Assembly (NCBI GenBank): GCA_964625175.1
Contig: CAZVAO010000011.1
Coordinates: 1 to 31,013 of the forward strand
Length of the DNA stretch: 31,013 nucleotides
Direction: 5' to 3'
From: CAZVAO01 sp964625175
Lineage (GTDB): Bacteria; Bacillota; UBA994; PWPR01
Position 1 is the first letter of the stretch. Every line of letters starts with the position of its first letter. A program made the translations under genes and the position numbers. Below the pieces are notes generated by a model. The model ran no database searches. It was not told the origin of the DNA and saw only the letters and a list, made by a program, of their open reading frames with translations. Shown here in pieces: positions 25,110-31,013 of the stretch.

Positions 25110-26155
25110 CTCAAAATCTCCAAGCAATTCAGGGCACATATGTTCTGGATTAAGGCCTTTGCGGACTGATTCTGGAGATAAGGAATACTGCCCATCACCG
25201 TAATCCCTAACCACTCAACTGCTTTTTCTGAGGTCCTATTTCGAACGATCCGTGATCTCATTAACATCTCCTCTCCCAGCAATGCGGTTTGTTTTAATGA
25301 CTGCCATTTATGATGGCACATAGCTGAATCCTGTAATACAAAAACGCTATAATCTGTTACGGCAAAAAGGTCAAGTGTTAGATGATTGTAAACACTTCCT
25401 AAGTCAAGAATTATATAATCACACAATCCTGAATTCCCAATTTCAGCAAACAAGTTTTTGACAATCGCAATATCTTGCGACCCATGATCGAGCAAATTAT
25501 TTGAATCATTGAAATAATAGACCCCAGTGCGTGTGTCGCGTTGCATGAGACTTGGCAGTAAATGAACAAGTGTCCGCCCTTGCCAAAGCCTTCTATACAG
25601 TAATCCAATTCCACCATGACTGGTTCGCTCAACAAAACAGTGCGTCGCGGGTACTGATTCTAAACTGAGATATAAAGCACGATACCCGAAATTGGTATAC
25701 TGTTGAGCCAAGGCAAACGCTACCGTTGACGTACCGCTACCGCCAGTTGGAGAATATACCCCAATAATTTTATGTTTCGGAGCCATGGTGATACAAATAT
25801 TGTAGGATGGTTCAACTTCGCTGAAATAGCCGAAAATTTGCTGAACAATAGCACTGCAATGCTGATATTTATAGATGCTTCTCATCTGACGATCATCAAT
25901 GCTGGGTAAAACCAGGTTTCGTTCCTCACATAATAGCACCACCATTAAAAAACCATTAACGGGTAACTGATTATGATATAGTGAGGAGTCAATCAGTAGA
26001 ATATCGCCACCCTTATCGACTAAATCAGCTGTGTGACTTTTTACTGCGTCGGTTACTACAATATTGAACAGATGCCCATAATCCATAACAAGCGCTTTGG
26101 CCAATCTCTCCCCATAGTCTAAGCTCTCTCCCATGATTAAGATATCAAGTGCCAA
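25106..26155 (-). CDS. CpaE/TadZ-like MinD-family protein with degenerate P-loop
   Basis: About 349 residues. The N-terminal ~115 residues look like an atypical receiver-like domain (LALDILIMGES, GGDILLIDSSL). The C-terminal part is a MinD/ParA fold: KIIGVYSPTGGSGTSTVAFA near residue 135, YRALYLSLE, and CDYIILDLGSVYNHLTLDLF with the switch/Walker B aspartate. CpaE/TadZ proteins localise the Tad machinery. The P-loop lacks both the signature Lys (Thr in its place) and the GKT Lys (GTS), so ATP hydrolysis is doubtful. I chose the TTG at 26155 (GGAGTG upstream); an ATG at 26200 lacks a ribosome site. First gene of the Tad operon. Confidence 0.82.
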   Translation of the reverse strand: MALDILIMGESLDYGERLAKALVMDYGHLFNIVVTDAVKSHTADLVDKGGDILLIDSSLYHNQLPVNGFLMVVLLCEERNLVLPSIDDRQMRSIYKYQHCSAIVQQIFGYFSEVEPSYNICITMAPKHKIIGVYSPTGGSGTSTVAFALAQQYTNFGYRALYLSLESVPATHCFVERTSHGGIGLLYRRLWQGRTLVHLLPSLMQRDTRTGVYYFNDSNNLLDHGSQDIAIVKNLFAEIGNSGLCDYIILDLGSVYNHLTLDLFAVTDYSVFVLQDSAMCHHKWQSLKQTALLGEEMLMRSRIVRNRTSEKAVEWLGITVMGSIPYLQNQSAKALIQNICALNCLEILR

Positions 26156-26196
26156 GCTCTCACTCCGTTCAAGTTGCAATATTTTTCTATATTTTA

Positions 26197-26258
26197 CCAT
26201 ATATATTATTTTATTACAATATTATTTGCCATATTTTTTACAATTAATTCCATATTAT
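26197..26258 (-). promoter_or_regulatory. AT-rich region upstream of the Tad operon with repeated CCATAT boxes
   Basis: Very AT-rich stretch just upstream of the cpaE-like gene. The box CCATAT recurs on the plus strand at 26197, 26229 and 26250, that is 32 and 21 nt apart, about three and two helical turns. Several weak -10-like sequences (TAAAAT) are present without a consensus -35. It probably contains the Tad operon promoter and perhaps activator sites. Confidence 0.4.
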
Positions 26259-26324
26259 TTGATCATCGCCCATGCTACCGGCTGAAGATCGATGGGCTCT
26301 CAGCCCAAGACCTAATTTTTGCTA

Positions 26325-26361
26325 CAAAAAAACAGACCATACTTAATGTATAGTCTGTTTA
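26325..26361 (-). terminator. SRP RNA terminator
   Basis: On the minus strand AACAGACTATAC, loop ATTAA and GTATGGTCTGTT form a 12-bp stem (one G-U pair) followed by seven T residues, directly after the SRP RNA 3' end. Confidence 0.9.
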
Positions 26362-26368
26362 AATGAAT

Positions 26369-26642
26369 CGCCGTGCCATATGTTCGACAAAATACTTCCG
26401 AGTGGTACCCAAGCAGTTAGCTCGAGTCAGGCTATCCCACGGCACACAGAAGGGCCCATTTATCGCTGCTTCCTTCCAGACCTGACGAGGTTCACGGGTT
26501 CCTGTTGCGTCGGACCCGGCTGTCAACACCACTTACTAGGGCCAAACCTCACAAATATTAGCCTCACCATATGCTTTCGATCCTGCTGTAGCGGATTGCA
26601 GGTACAGGGCACCGCTAACTCCCCACCTAGCACGGCAAATCT
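26369..26642 (-). ncRNA. ffs: Signal recognition particle RNA (large, Alu-containing, Bacillus type)
   Basis: The minus strand closely resembles Bacillus scRNA. The 5' part has TTGCCGTGCTAGGTGGGGAG, TAGCGGTGCCCTGTACCTGC and AATCCGCT (Alu domain). The S domain has the highly conserved GTCAGGTCTGGAAGGAAGCA and GGGTCCGACGCAACAGGAAC tetraloop region. The ends pair (GCCGTGC near the 5' end with GCACGGC at the 3' end), giving about 270 nt. Exact ends are estimated within a few nt. It targets membrane and secreted proteins with Ffh. Confidence 0.95.
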
Positions 26643-26694
26643 ATTGCAAGACAAACAGCTGTCTTGATTGATTATAACTGGAGTATTTCTCCAG
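26643..26694 (-). other. Probable 5' leader of the SRP RNA precursor
   Basis: Between the predicted transcription start (about 26694) and the mature 5' end lie two hairpins: CTGGAG/CTCCAG (26678-26694) and CAAGACA/TGTCTTG (26647-26666). Bacillus scRNA is also made as a longer precursor and trimmed, so this is probably a processed leader. Confidence 0.4.
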
Positions 26695-26700
26695 AACATT

Positions 26701-26729
26701 ATTATAGACGAAAATGGATGACAATTCAA
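26701..26729 (-). promoter_or_regulatory. SRP RNA promoter
   Basis: On the minus strand TTGAAT (26724-26729) and TATAAT (26701-26706) are separated by 17 nt, about 60 nt upstream of the mature SRP RNA. Confidence 0.7.
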
Positions 26730-26782
26730 GTGCCTGTGTACCCATGGCAAAGAATACCCTTAGTGATTTCTCCTTTTGACAC

Positions 26783-26810
26783 TTGACAATTATACTATTA
26801 GTACTATAAT
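26783..26810 (+). promoter_or_regulatory. Promoter of the TetR-family gene
   Basis: TTGACA (26783-26788) and TATAAT (26805-26810), both perfect hexamers, are 16 nt apart, about 60 nt upstream of the TetR start codon. The -10 box and spacer lie inside a long inverted repeat. Confidence 0.82.
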
Positions 26811-26819
26811 AGTATAATT
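26788..26819. promoter_or_regulatory. 32-bp perfect inverted repeat, probable TetR operator
   Basis: Arms AATTATACTATTA (26788-26800) and TAATAGTATAATT (26807-26819) are exact reverse complements around a 6-nt centre. The repeat spans the -35/-10 spacer and the -10 box of the downstream TetR gene, so binding would block its own transcription. ATTAGTAC is additionally repeated directly at 26797 and 26817. Confidence 0.75.
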
Positions 26820-26868
26820 AGTACATAGTTCATTGATTTTTGTCCCTATACAGAAGAGGTGATTGCTT

Positions 26869-27741
26869 ATGAATAAAAAAGCCCAACATATATTAGAACA
26901 AACAATTAAGTTGTTTCTTACTAGTGGTATACGCAAAACCAATATGGATGAAATCGCCACTAATGCTCATGTTGCTAAAATGACGTTATATAAATATTTT
27001 GGCGATAAAGAAGGGCTATTAAAACAGGTTAATAACTTTATAGTTGACCAACACCTCGTTAACTTAAATAATGTGATTAATGACTCCCAGCCTTTGAAAA
27101 AAAGACTTTGCACATTTATTGATTGTATGACCAAGTTTGTCAACAGCGGAAGATTAGCTCTGTGTTTAGAGTTAACGCCACTCGCTGACGGGAATAAACA
27201 TTATCATCAGGGATATCGCCAGGCATTGCTCACTTTAATTGATGAAGGTCAGAAAGAGGGCTTAATCTACGCCCATTTACGTTCTGAACATGTTTTTTAT
27301 TATATTGATATGAGTATGAGTTATTATCAACATAACTTAGACTATCGAGCAAAAATGATCTATGACCCCACTTTTCAAAACGAGTATTTCAGGCTGTTAC
27401 TAAGTAACCTTTTTGTCGATGAAGAAGCTTTGTTGGCGCGACAGGACACGATTGATTACTACTGCGCTCTTGCAAAACAAGGAACGCCCGAGTCGATTGG
27501 CTTTCTCATGAATAAAATAAATAAAAATATGACACTAGCAGAATCAAAGTTCTTGGATTTTGCCATCGGCCACATCGTCTCTGAAAAAGGAATCAATGTT
27601 ATGCGCGACTATATGTTCCATGGAACACCTTTGCAACGCAATTACTGTGCGCTTTTCTTTAATCGGATGGGAGACTATCAAATTGTTTGTGATGCATTTG
27701 AAAAAGGTCTGATTGATGCCATACAGGCTTTTTCACGCTAA
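26869..27741 (+). CDS. TetR/AcrR family transcriptional regulator with long C-terminal extension
   Basis: 290 residues. The N-terminal ~60 residues are a TetR helix-turn-helix domain (ILEQTIKLFLTSGIRKTNMD, EIATNAHVAKMTLYKYFGDK), followed by a helical ligand-binding-type domain to about 190. TetR proteins usually have about 200 residues; here another ~95 residues follow (GTPESIGFLMNKINK, AIGHIVSEKGINVMRDYM, GTPLQRNYCALFFNRMG) that look like HEAT-type helical repeats. The ATG at 26869 has AGAGGTG upstream. The gene is alone on the plus strand, probably autoregulated through the inverted repeat in its promoter. The ligand and any other targets are not evident from its neighbours. Confidence 0.9.
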   Translation: MNKKAQHILEQTIKLFLTSGIRKTNMDEIATNAHVAKMTLYKYFGDKEGLLKQVNNFIVDQHLVNLNNVINDSQPLKKRLCTFIDCMTKFVNSGRLALCLELTPLADGNKHYHQGYRQALLTLIDEGQKEGLIYAHLRSEHVFYYIDMSMSYYQHNLDYRAKMIYDPTFQNEYFRLLLSNLFVDEEALLARQDTIDYYCALAKQGTPESIGFLMNKINKNMTLAESKFLDFAIGHIVSEKGINVMRDYMFHGTPLQRNYCALFFNRMGDYQIVCDAFEKGLIDAIQAFSR

Positions 27742-27766
27742 AAAAGGCAGAGCAAGACTCTGCCTT
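27740..27766. terminator. Bidirectional terminator between the TetR and DtxR genes
   Basis: GGCAGAG, loop CAAGA and CTCTGCC form a perfect 7-bp stem between convergent genes. On the minus strand it is followed by TTTTTT, serving the DtxR-family gene; on the plus strand by only a short T stretch. Confidence 0.8.
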
Positions 27767-27785
27767 CTGCTATTCTTAATCTTAA

Positions 27786-28169
27786 CTAGTCGGTTGACTT
27801 GCGCCGATCCGCTAAGTGATTCTCAATGGCCTTCATGGACTCATCAGAAATAATGTGTTCAATCCGGCAGGCATCCTGCTCGGCAATTGTCGCATCTACC
27901 TCTAGTACCTCACGGAAAAATGTTGTTAAGACATTATGGCGTCGCTTGATGCTCTGGGCCACCCTGCGCCCGATTGCTGTTAGTTTAATACTACTATAAG
28001 GCTCCTGTATCACGAGCTCATTTTCTTTTAAAAGATTAATGGCGCGATTGACACTTGGCTTGGAATAGCCAAGGATGCGGGCGACATCTACTGATCGTAC
28101 CGCATCGTTATGACGTTCTAAATCCAAAATAGCCTCTAAATACATTTCCTGAGATTCATTATTACGCAC
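27786..28169 (-). CDS. DtxR/MntR-family metal-dependent regulator, likely Fe(II)-responsive
   Basis: 127 residues: a winged helix-turn-helix (about 1-70; SVDVARILGYSKPSVNRAIN) and a metal-binding/dimerisation domain, without the SH3-like third domain. Residues aligning by eye with the DtxR primary site are Met9 (EMYLEAI), Cys101, Glu104 and His105 (DACRIEHIIS); His78 matches the ancillary site. DtxR and IdeR use Met/Cys/Glu/His there, whereas Mn-sensing Bacillus MntR has Asp8, so iron sensing is favoured. The GTG start has AAGGAG 8 nt upstream. It lies directly downstream of the feo genes, fitting a role as their regulator. It has its own promoter, so autoregulation is possible. Confidence 0.9.
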   Translation of the reverse strand: MRNNESQEMYLEAILDLERHNDAVRSVDVARILGYSKPSVNRAINLLKENELVIQEPYSSIKLTAIGRRVAQSIKRRHNVLTTFFREVLEVDATIAEQDACRIEHIISDESMKAIENHLADRRKSTD

Positions 28170-28224
28170 CTAATCATCTCCTTATATCTACGAACAGAAC
28201 GTTACCCTATTGCTTGAATTCCGC

Positions 28225-28245
28225 AGTAATACCAACTATGTTACT
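28225..28245. promoter_or_regulatory. Imperfect dyad at the DtxR-gene transcription start
   Basis: AGTAATA and a mirrored TGTTACT flank a 7-nt centre, matching at six of seven positions. The dyad straddles the predicted transcription start, so it is a candidate autoregulatory operator. Confidence 0.3.
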
Positions 28246-28248
28246 TAT

Positions 28249-28278
28249 ATTTTACCTTAGACGATCTATTTAATGCAA
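28249..28278 (-). promoter_or_regulatory. Probable promoter of the DtxR-family gene
   Basis: On the minus strand TTGCAT (28273-28278) and TAAAAT (28249-28254) are 18 nt apart, about 80 nt upstream of the GTG start and just after the FeoB-associated peptide gene. Confidence 0.5.
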
Positions 28279-28281
28279 GAT

Positions 28282-28461
28282 TTAATGTGAACAGTCTGGC
28301 TTGTCAGCAGAGGAACCTGCTTGTAGCTGATGAGGACAAGACCCTGCATAAGGACATCCCGCACAACTGTTTCCTTTCTTATGATCATGCCACATCTTCC
28401 AAATGACCAAAAATAGGATAGTTCCGATTATTCCTGCAACGATTAAATCACCGCTGGTCAT
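28282..28461 (-). CDS. FeoB-associated Cys-rich membrane peptide
   Basis: 59-residue protein. The N-terminal half is one membrane helix (DLIVAGIIGTILFLVIWKMW); the C-terminal half is Cys/His-rich: HDHKKGNSCAGCPYAGSC, then PH and a final DCSH. This matches the small FeoB-associated proteins encoded after feoB in many Firmicutes, which may help iron delivery or complex stability. Its ATG overlaps the feoB stop codon (ATGA), so it is translationally coupled. Confidence 0.85.
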   Translation of the reverse strand: MTSGDLIVAGIIGTILFLVIWKMWHDHKKGNSCAGCPYAGSCPHQLQAGSSADKPDCSH

Positions 28462-30488
28462 GCCGCCACCCCTGGCTCTATTTGTCGTTTTTTATTCTTT
28501 TGACGTTGAATTAAATACGCAACAGTTCCAATCATGGCCATTACGGCGATTAAGCCTGGTATAAAACCGGCACCTAAGGCCCCCGTTGTGAGCAAAGTAC
28601 CCCCTTGATAGACCATGAATGCGACGACATATCCCATTCCCAATTCAAAGAGGATAGCCCCAACAAACCAGCGTGTGGATTTTAGTTCGGCCTTCATCGC
28701 TCCTAAAGCCGCAATACACGGTGGTGAGAATAGATTAAAAACCATATAAGCCATTGCTGCTACCGAAGTAATCCCCATTACCTCTGCGATACTTGAGGCG
28801 CCGCCCGGCAAGGTGGCTCCATCTACATTCATGAAACTCGTTATGGCGAAACTAACCGCTAAAGTTCCGACTACATTTTCTTTGGCAATGAATCCCGTAA
28901 TCGTAGCCGCACTAAATTGCCATAAGCCAAACCCTAATGGCACAAAAAGAAGTGCGATTGGTGAGGCAACACCTGCTAAAATACTCTCCTCTACAGTTGC
29001 TGCAATTTGAAGGTTCCATGTAAACGTCTGCATAATATTGACAATCACATTACAGACCAGAATAATCGTACCAGCTTTGATAATAAATTCTTTTGCCCGA
29101 TCAAACATTGAGAATACCGCCCGTTTTAAGTTCGGAAAACGATACTCTGGTAACTCAATAATAAAGAAGGAACGCGATTGATCACCAGTGATTGCTCTAA
29201 TGATTAAGGCCCCTAGGATAATGATCACAATTCCCATAAAATACATAGAAGTTCCAATCCAGGCATTACCCCCTGAGAAGATACCACTGAAAAGTGCAAT
29301 GATCGGCAGTTTAGCCCCACATGGCATGAAAGGTGTAAGCATAGCAGTCGTTCTTCTCTGGCGCTCACTTTTAATCGTGCGGGTCGCCATAATACCCGGA
29401 ATGGCACATCCAGTTCCAATGACCATCGGGATAATGCTCCTTCCTGATAGCCCCACTTTCTTAAGAAAAGGATCCATAATAACGGCTACACGTGCCATAT
29501 ACCCACAATCTTCTAATAGCGATAAACAGAAAAACAATACCATAATCAAAGGCAAGAAACCAATGACTGCACCCACGCCCCCTATAATACCATCCAGTAG
29601 AATGCTCCGTAGCACAGGGTTTACGCTAGTGCCCATAAGGCTGTCCACTGTCTGGGAAAATGAATTGATCCAGCCACTCAGCACATCAGCAACAACAGGT
29701 CCAATCCAGGCCTGAGATAACGAAAAAACCAGATAGATGACGAAGATGAATATGGGAATACCGAAGTATTTGTTAGCTATGACACGATCCCAGCGATCAT
29801 GTATGGTGAGATGCGTGGAGCTTACTTTGCGAACCTCTACCTGGTCCACTACAGATTGAACAAAGTTAAAACGCTGGCGATCTTGAAAGGCCTTCTGGGG
29901 GTGCCCCCCCCTACCTCGCCGATGATGGCGCCCATGGCCATGTCCCAGTCCTGGTCGATGTATACCGCAATGATATTGATGGCTGTGAGGCTGCTCAATC
30001 AAAGCTTTTTCGATTAAAGTTTTTAAAATCTGCTCATGATCATGAACAGCTGAAATTTCAATGACCGGGTGGTCCAACAGCTCTGAAAGTTTGGCAATAT
30101 TGATCTCATTGCCTTTCTGACGGGTCAGATCACTCTTATTTAAAGCAACCACAACTGGCATCCCCAACTCTAACAATTGTGTGGTAAAAAACAGGCTACG
30201 ACTGAGATTTGTCGAATCCACAACATTTATGATGACATCAATATTTGCATTCAGAATATAGTCTTGTGTGATACTTTCTTCATTGGTGTAGGGCGACATT
30301 GAATAGGCACCTGGCAGATCAATCACAATCAGCTCTAATCCACTCGGATTAAGACTCGACCTAAGCTTTGCTTCCTTCTGATCAACGGTTACGCCGGCCC
30401 AGTTCCCAACATGCTCCATTTTGCCAGTTAGAGCATTATATAACGTCGTTTTACCACTATTGGGATTCCCCGCTAATGCAATTCTCAT
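28458..30488 (-). CDS. feoB: Ferrous iron transporter FeoB with His-rich linker
   Basis: 676-residue GTP-dependent Fe(II) permease. The N-terminal G domain has G1 GNPNSGKTT (7-15), G3 DLPGAYSMSPYTNEE near 60, and G4 NKSD near 118. The membrane part carries two Gate regions: SIIPMVIGTGCAIPGIMATR and MPCGAKLP in the first, and LFSPPCIAALGAM in the second. Between the G domain and the first helix, residues about 166-200 are packed with His, Gly and Arg (HSHQYHCGIHRPGLGHGHGR, then HHRRGRGGH), unusual for FeoB. I chose the ATG at 30488, with GAGGTGG upstream, because MRIALAGNPN is the standard FeoB start. It is flanked by feoA and the Cys-rich peptide gene. Confidence 0.96.
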   Translation of the reverse strand: MRIALAGNPNSGKTTLYNALTGKMEHVGNWAGVTVDQKEAKLRSSLNPSGLELIVIDLPGAYSMSPYTNEESITQDYILNANIDVIINVVDSTNLSRSLFFTTQLLELGMPVVVALNKSDLTRQKGNEINIAKLSELLDHPVIEISAVHDHEQILKTLIEKALIEQPHSHQYHCGIHRPGLGHGHGRHHRRGRGGHPQKAFQDRQRFNFVQSVVDQVEVRKVSSTHLTIHDRWDRVIANKYFGIPIFIFVIYLVFSLSQAWIGPVVADVLSGWINSFSQTVDSLMGTSVNPVLRSILLDGIIGGVGAVIGFLPLIMVLFFCLSLLEDCGYMARVAVIMDPFLKKVGLSGRSIIPMVIGTGCAIPGIMATRTIKSERQRRTTAMLTPFMPCGAKLPIIALFSGIFSGGNAWIGTSMYFMGIVIIILGALIIRAITGDQSRSFFIIELPEYRFPNLKRAVFSMFDRAKEFIIKAGTIILVCNVIVNIMQTFTWNLQIAATVEESILAGVASPIALLFVPLGFGLWQFSAATITGFIAKENVVGTLAVSFAITSFMNVDGATLPGGASSIAEVMGITSVAAMAYMVFNLFSPPCIAALGAMKAELKSTRWFVGAILFELGMGYVVAFMVYQGGTLLTTGALGAGFIPGLIAVMAMIGTVAYLIQRQKNKKRQIEPGVAA

Positions 30489-30531
30489 AGTCCACCTCAT
30501 ATAGTTATCTTATGCTAACTTATTTTTTAAA

Positions 30532-30552
30532 GAAAAATGCTCTAACGAGCAT
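30532..30552 (-). terminator. Hairpin between feoA and feoB, possible attenuator
   Basis: On the minus strand ATGCTC, loop GTTA and GAGCAT form a 6-bp stem followed by TTTTTCTTT, in the 133-nt feoA-feoB gap. It may reduce feoB transcription relative to feoA. The same gap has AGTTA/TAACT half sites nearer feoB. Confidence 0.5.
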
Positions 30553-30621
30553 CGTTCAAAATGAAGGCCATTAACCAAATCCCACACACTCGTTGGATCT
30601 GCAATGGCGCTGCTGTTATTG

Positions 30622-30837
30622 TTAAACTAAAATTGCATCTGCTAACTCATGGTTAATACTGTAGCGCGTATCTTTAAGATTGATGATTAAGGTGTTTCCT
30701 AACTTAGAAATAATGGTGATCTCTTCTCCTGGATAACAGCCTAAAGAAAACAGAAAATTCTCCATATCCTGGCCCGTAGCACTGATATCTTTTACAAAAT
30801 AGGTTGTATCTGATTGACCTTTGGTTAAAGGACTCAT
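30622..30837 (-). CDS. feoA: FeoA family protein
   Basis: 71-residue SH3-like cytoplasmic protein that assists FeoB. The sequence fits the family: an initial Gln/Asp-rich strand, then MENFLFSLGCYPGEEITIIS, followed by NTLIINLKDTRYSINHELAD, the characteristic end of FeoA (here ADAILV). I chose the ATG at 30837, which has GAGGAGG about 9 nt upstream; a TTG 18 nt further out would contain that ribosome site. It has its own promoter and operator-like dyad, and precedes feoB. Confidence 0.93.
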   Translation of the reverse strand: MSPLTKGQSDTTYFVKDISATGQDMENFLFSLGCYPGEEITIISKLGNTLIINLKDTRYSINHELADAILV

Positions 30838-30855
30838 GCTGTTCACCCTCCTCAA

Positions 30856-30873
30856 TGTTAGTCTCGGCTAACA
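30856..30873. promoter_or_regulatory. Operator-like inverted repeat at the feoA transcription start
   Basis: TGTTAG and CTAACA are perfect 6-bp arms around a 6-nt centre, placed at about +1 to +18 of the feoA promoter. The TTAG/CTAA half sites resemble those in DtxR/IdeR iron boxes, though spacing differs from the 19-bp consensus. A regulator of that family is encoded at the other end of the cluster. Confidence 0.55.
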
Positions 30874-30880
30874 CATGCTA

Positions 30881-30909
30881 AGTTTACCACCGCTAACTTT
30901 CTTTGTCAA
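30881..30909 (-). promoter_or_regulatory. feoA promoter
   Basis: On the minus strand a perfect TTGACA (30904-30909) and TAAACT (30881-30886) are separated by 17 nt, about 45 nt upstream of the feoA ATG. Confidence 0.75.
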
Positions 30910-30968
30910 GAGAAATTAGGCAAATTATTAGAGAGAAATTGTTGGATTGGAAATAGGGGTTCGGAGTT

Positions 30969-31013
30969 CGGGACACGGGACACGGGACACGGGACACGGG
31001 ACACGGGACACGG
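30969..31013. repeat. 7-bp tandem repeat (CGGGACA) running off the window edge
   Basis: Six exact copies of CGGGACA plus a partial seventh reach the last base. They are preceded by degenerate heptads (GGTTCGG, AGTTCGG). The array is G-rich and non-coding as far as seen; its full length is unknown. Confidence 0.92.

Noticed and set aside
26291..26308. Small hairpin GGGCT/AGCCC downstream of the SRP terminator
   Set aside because: Only 5 bp with a 3-nt loop and no T-run or conserved context; likely chance.
26380..26750. Short ORFs on both strands across the SRP RNA gene
   Set aside because: They lie over or beside a strongly conserved structural RNA, have no ribosome sites and show no protein family features.
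29188..29715. 175-codon plus-strand ORF opposite feoB
   Set aside because: It is the antisense shadow of the feoB membrane region, with Ile/Met/Pro-rich composition and no ribosome site.
30969..31013. CRISPR array
   Set aside because: The unit is 7 bp with no spacers, so it is a simple tandem repeat.

Overview
The window looks like chromosomal DNA from an anaerobic, low-to-moderate GC, single-membrane Firmicute (Clostridia-like). Supporting signs are a pyruvate:ferredoxin oxidoreductase, a large Alu-containing SRP RNA, a SAM-I (S-box) riboswitch, strong AGGAGG-type ribosome sites, a DtxR/Feo iron system and a Tad pilus locus without any outer-membrane secretin. I cannot name the genus from sequence alone. 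Almost everything is on the minus strand; only mtnN and a TetR-family gene are on the plus strand.

Region by region: (1) 1-3445 holds the first 979 codons of nifJ, cut by the window edge, with its promoter and an unexplained ~280-nt spacer. (2) 3446-6112 is the dnaX-ybaB-recR replication/repair operon. (3) 6157-13654 is a methionine operon read from a SAM-I riboswitch: lysC, a COG1900/DUF39 homocysteine-forming protein, a COG2122/UPF0280 protein, metF, a free-standing cobalamin-dependent methionine synthase activation domain, and a MetH that lacks that domain. Together these suggest that homocysteine is made by putting sulfide directly onto aspartate semialdehyde, as described in methanogens, and is then methylated by a two-piece MetH. 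(4) 13854-14558 is mtnN (MTA/SAH nucleosidase), divergent from that operon and functionally linked to it. (5) 14538-26155 is an 11-gene Tad/Flp-type pilus operon: CpaE-like ATPase, TadA, TadB, TadC, an unusual short pilin with an archaeal-looking N-terminus, a TadE-like pseudopilin, a DUF5702/TadG-like protein, a second TadE-like protein, a prepilin peptidase, a membrane-anchored TPR/WG-repeat protein and an FHA protein. The genes are packed with 4-17 nt overlaps. (6) 26325-26729 encodes the SRP RNA with its promoter and terminator. (7) 26783-27741 is a TetR-family regulator behind a promoter overlapped by a 32-bp perfect inverted repeat. (8) 27786-30909 is an iron-uptake block: feoA, feoB with a His-rich linker, a 59-residue Cys-rich FeoB-associated membrane peptide, and a DtxR-family regulator whose apparent metal ligands match the iron-type set. 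(9) The window ends in a 7-bp tandem repeat (CGGGACA) that runs off the edge.

No completely new system is evident. The parts most worth a second look are the SAM-riboswitch-controlled sulfide-to-homocysteine operon, the archaeal-like pilin without Glu5 in a bacterial Tad locus, the CpaE-like protein with a degenerate P-loop, the His-rich FeoB, and the extended TetR protein with its very symmetric operator.
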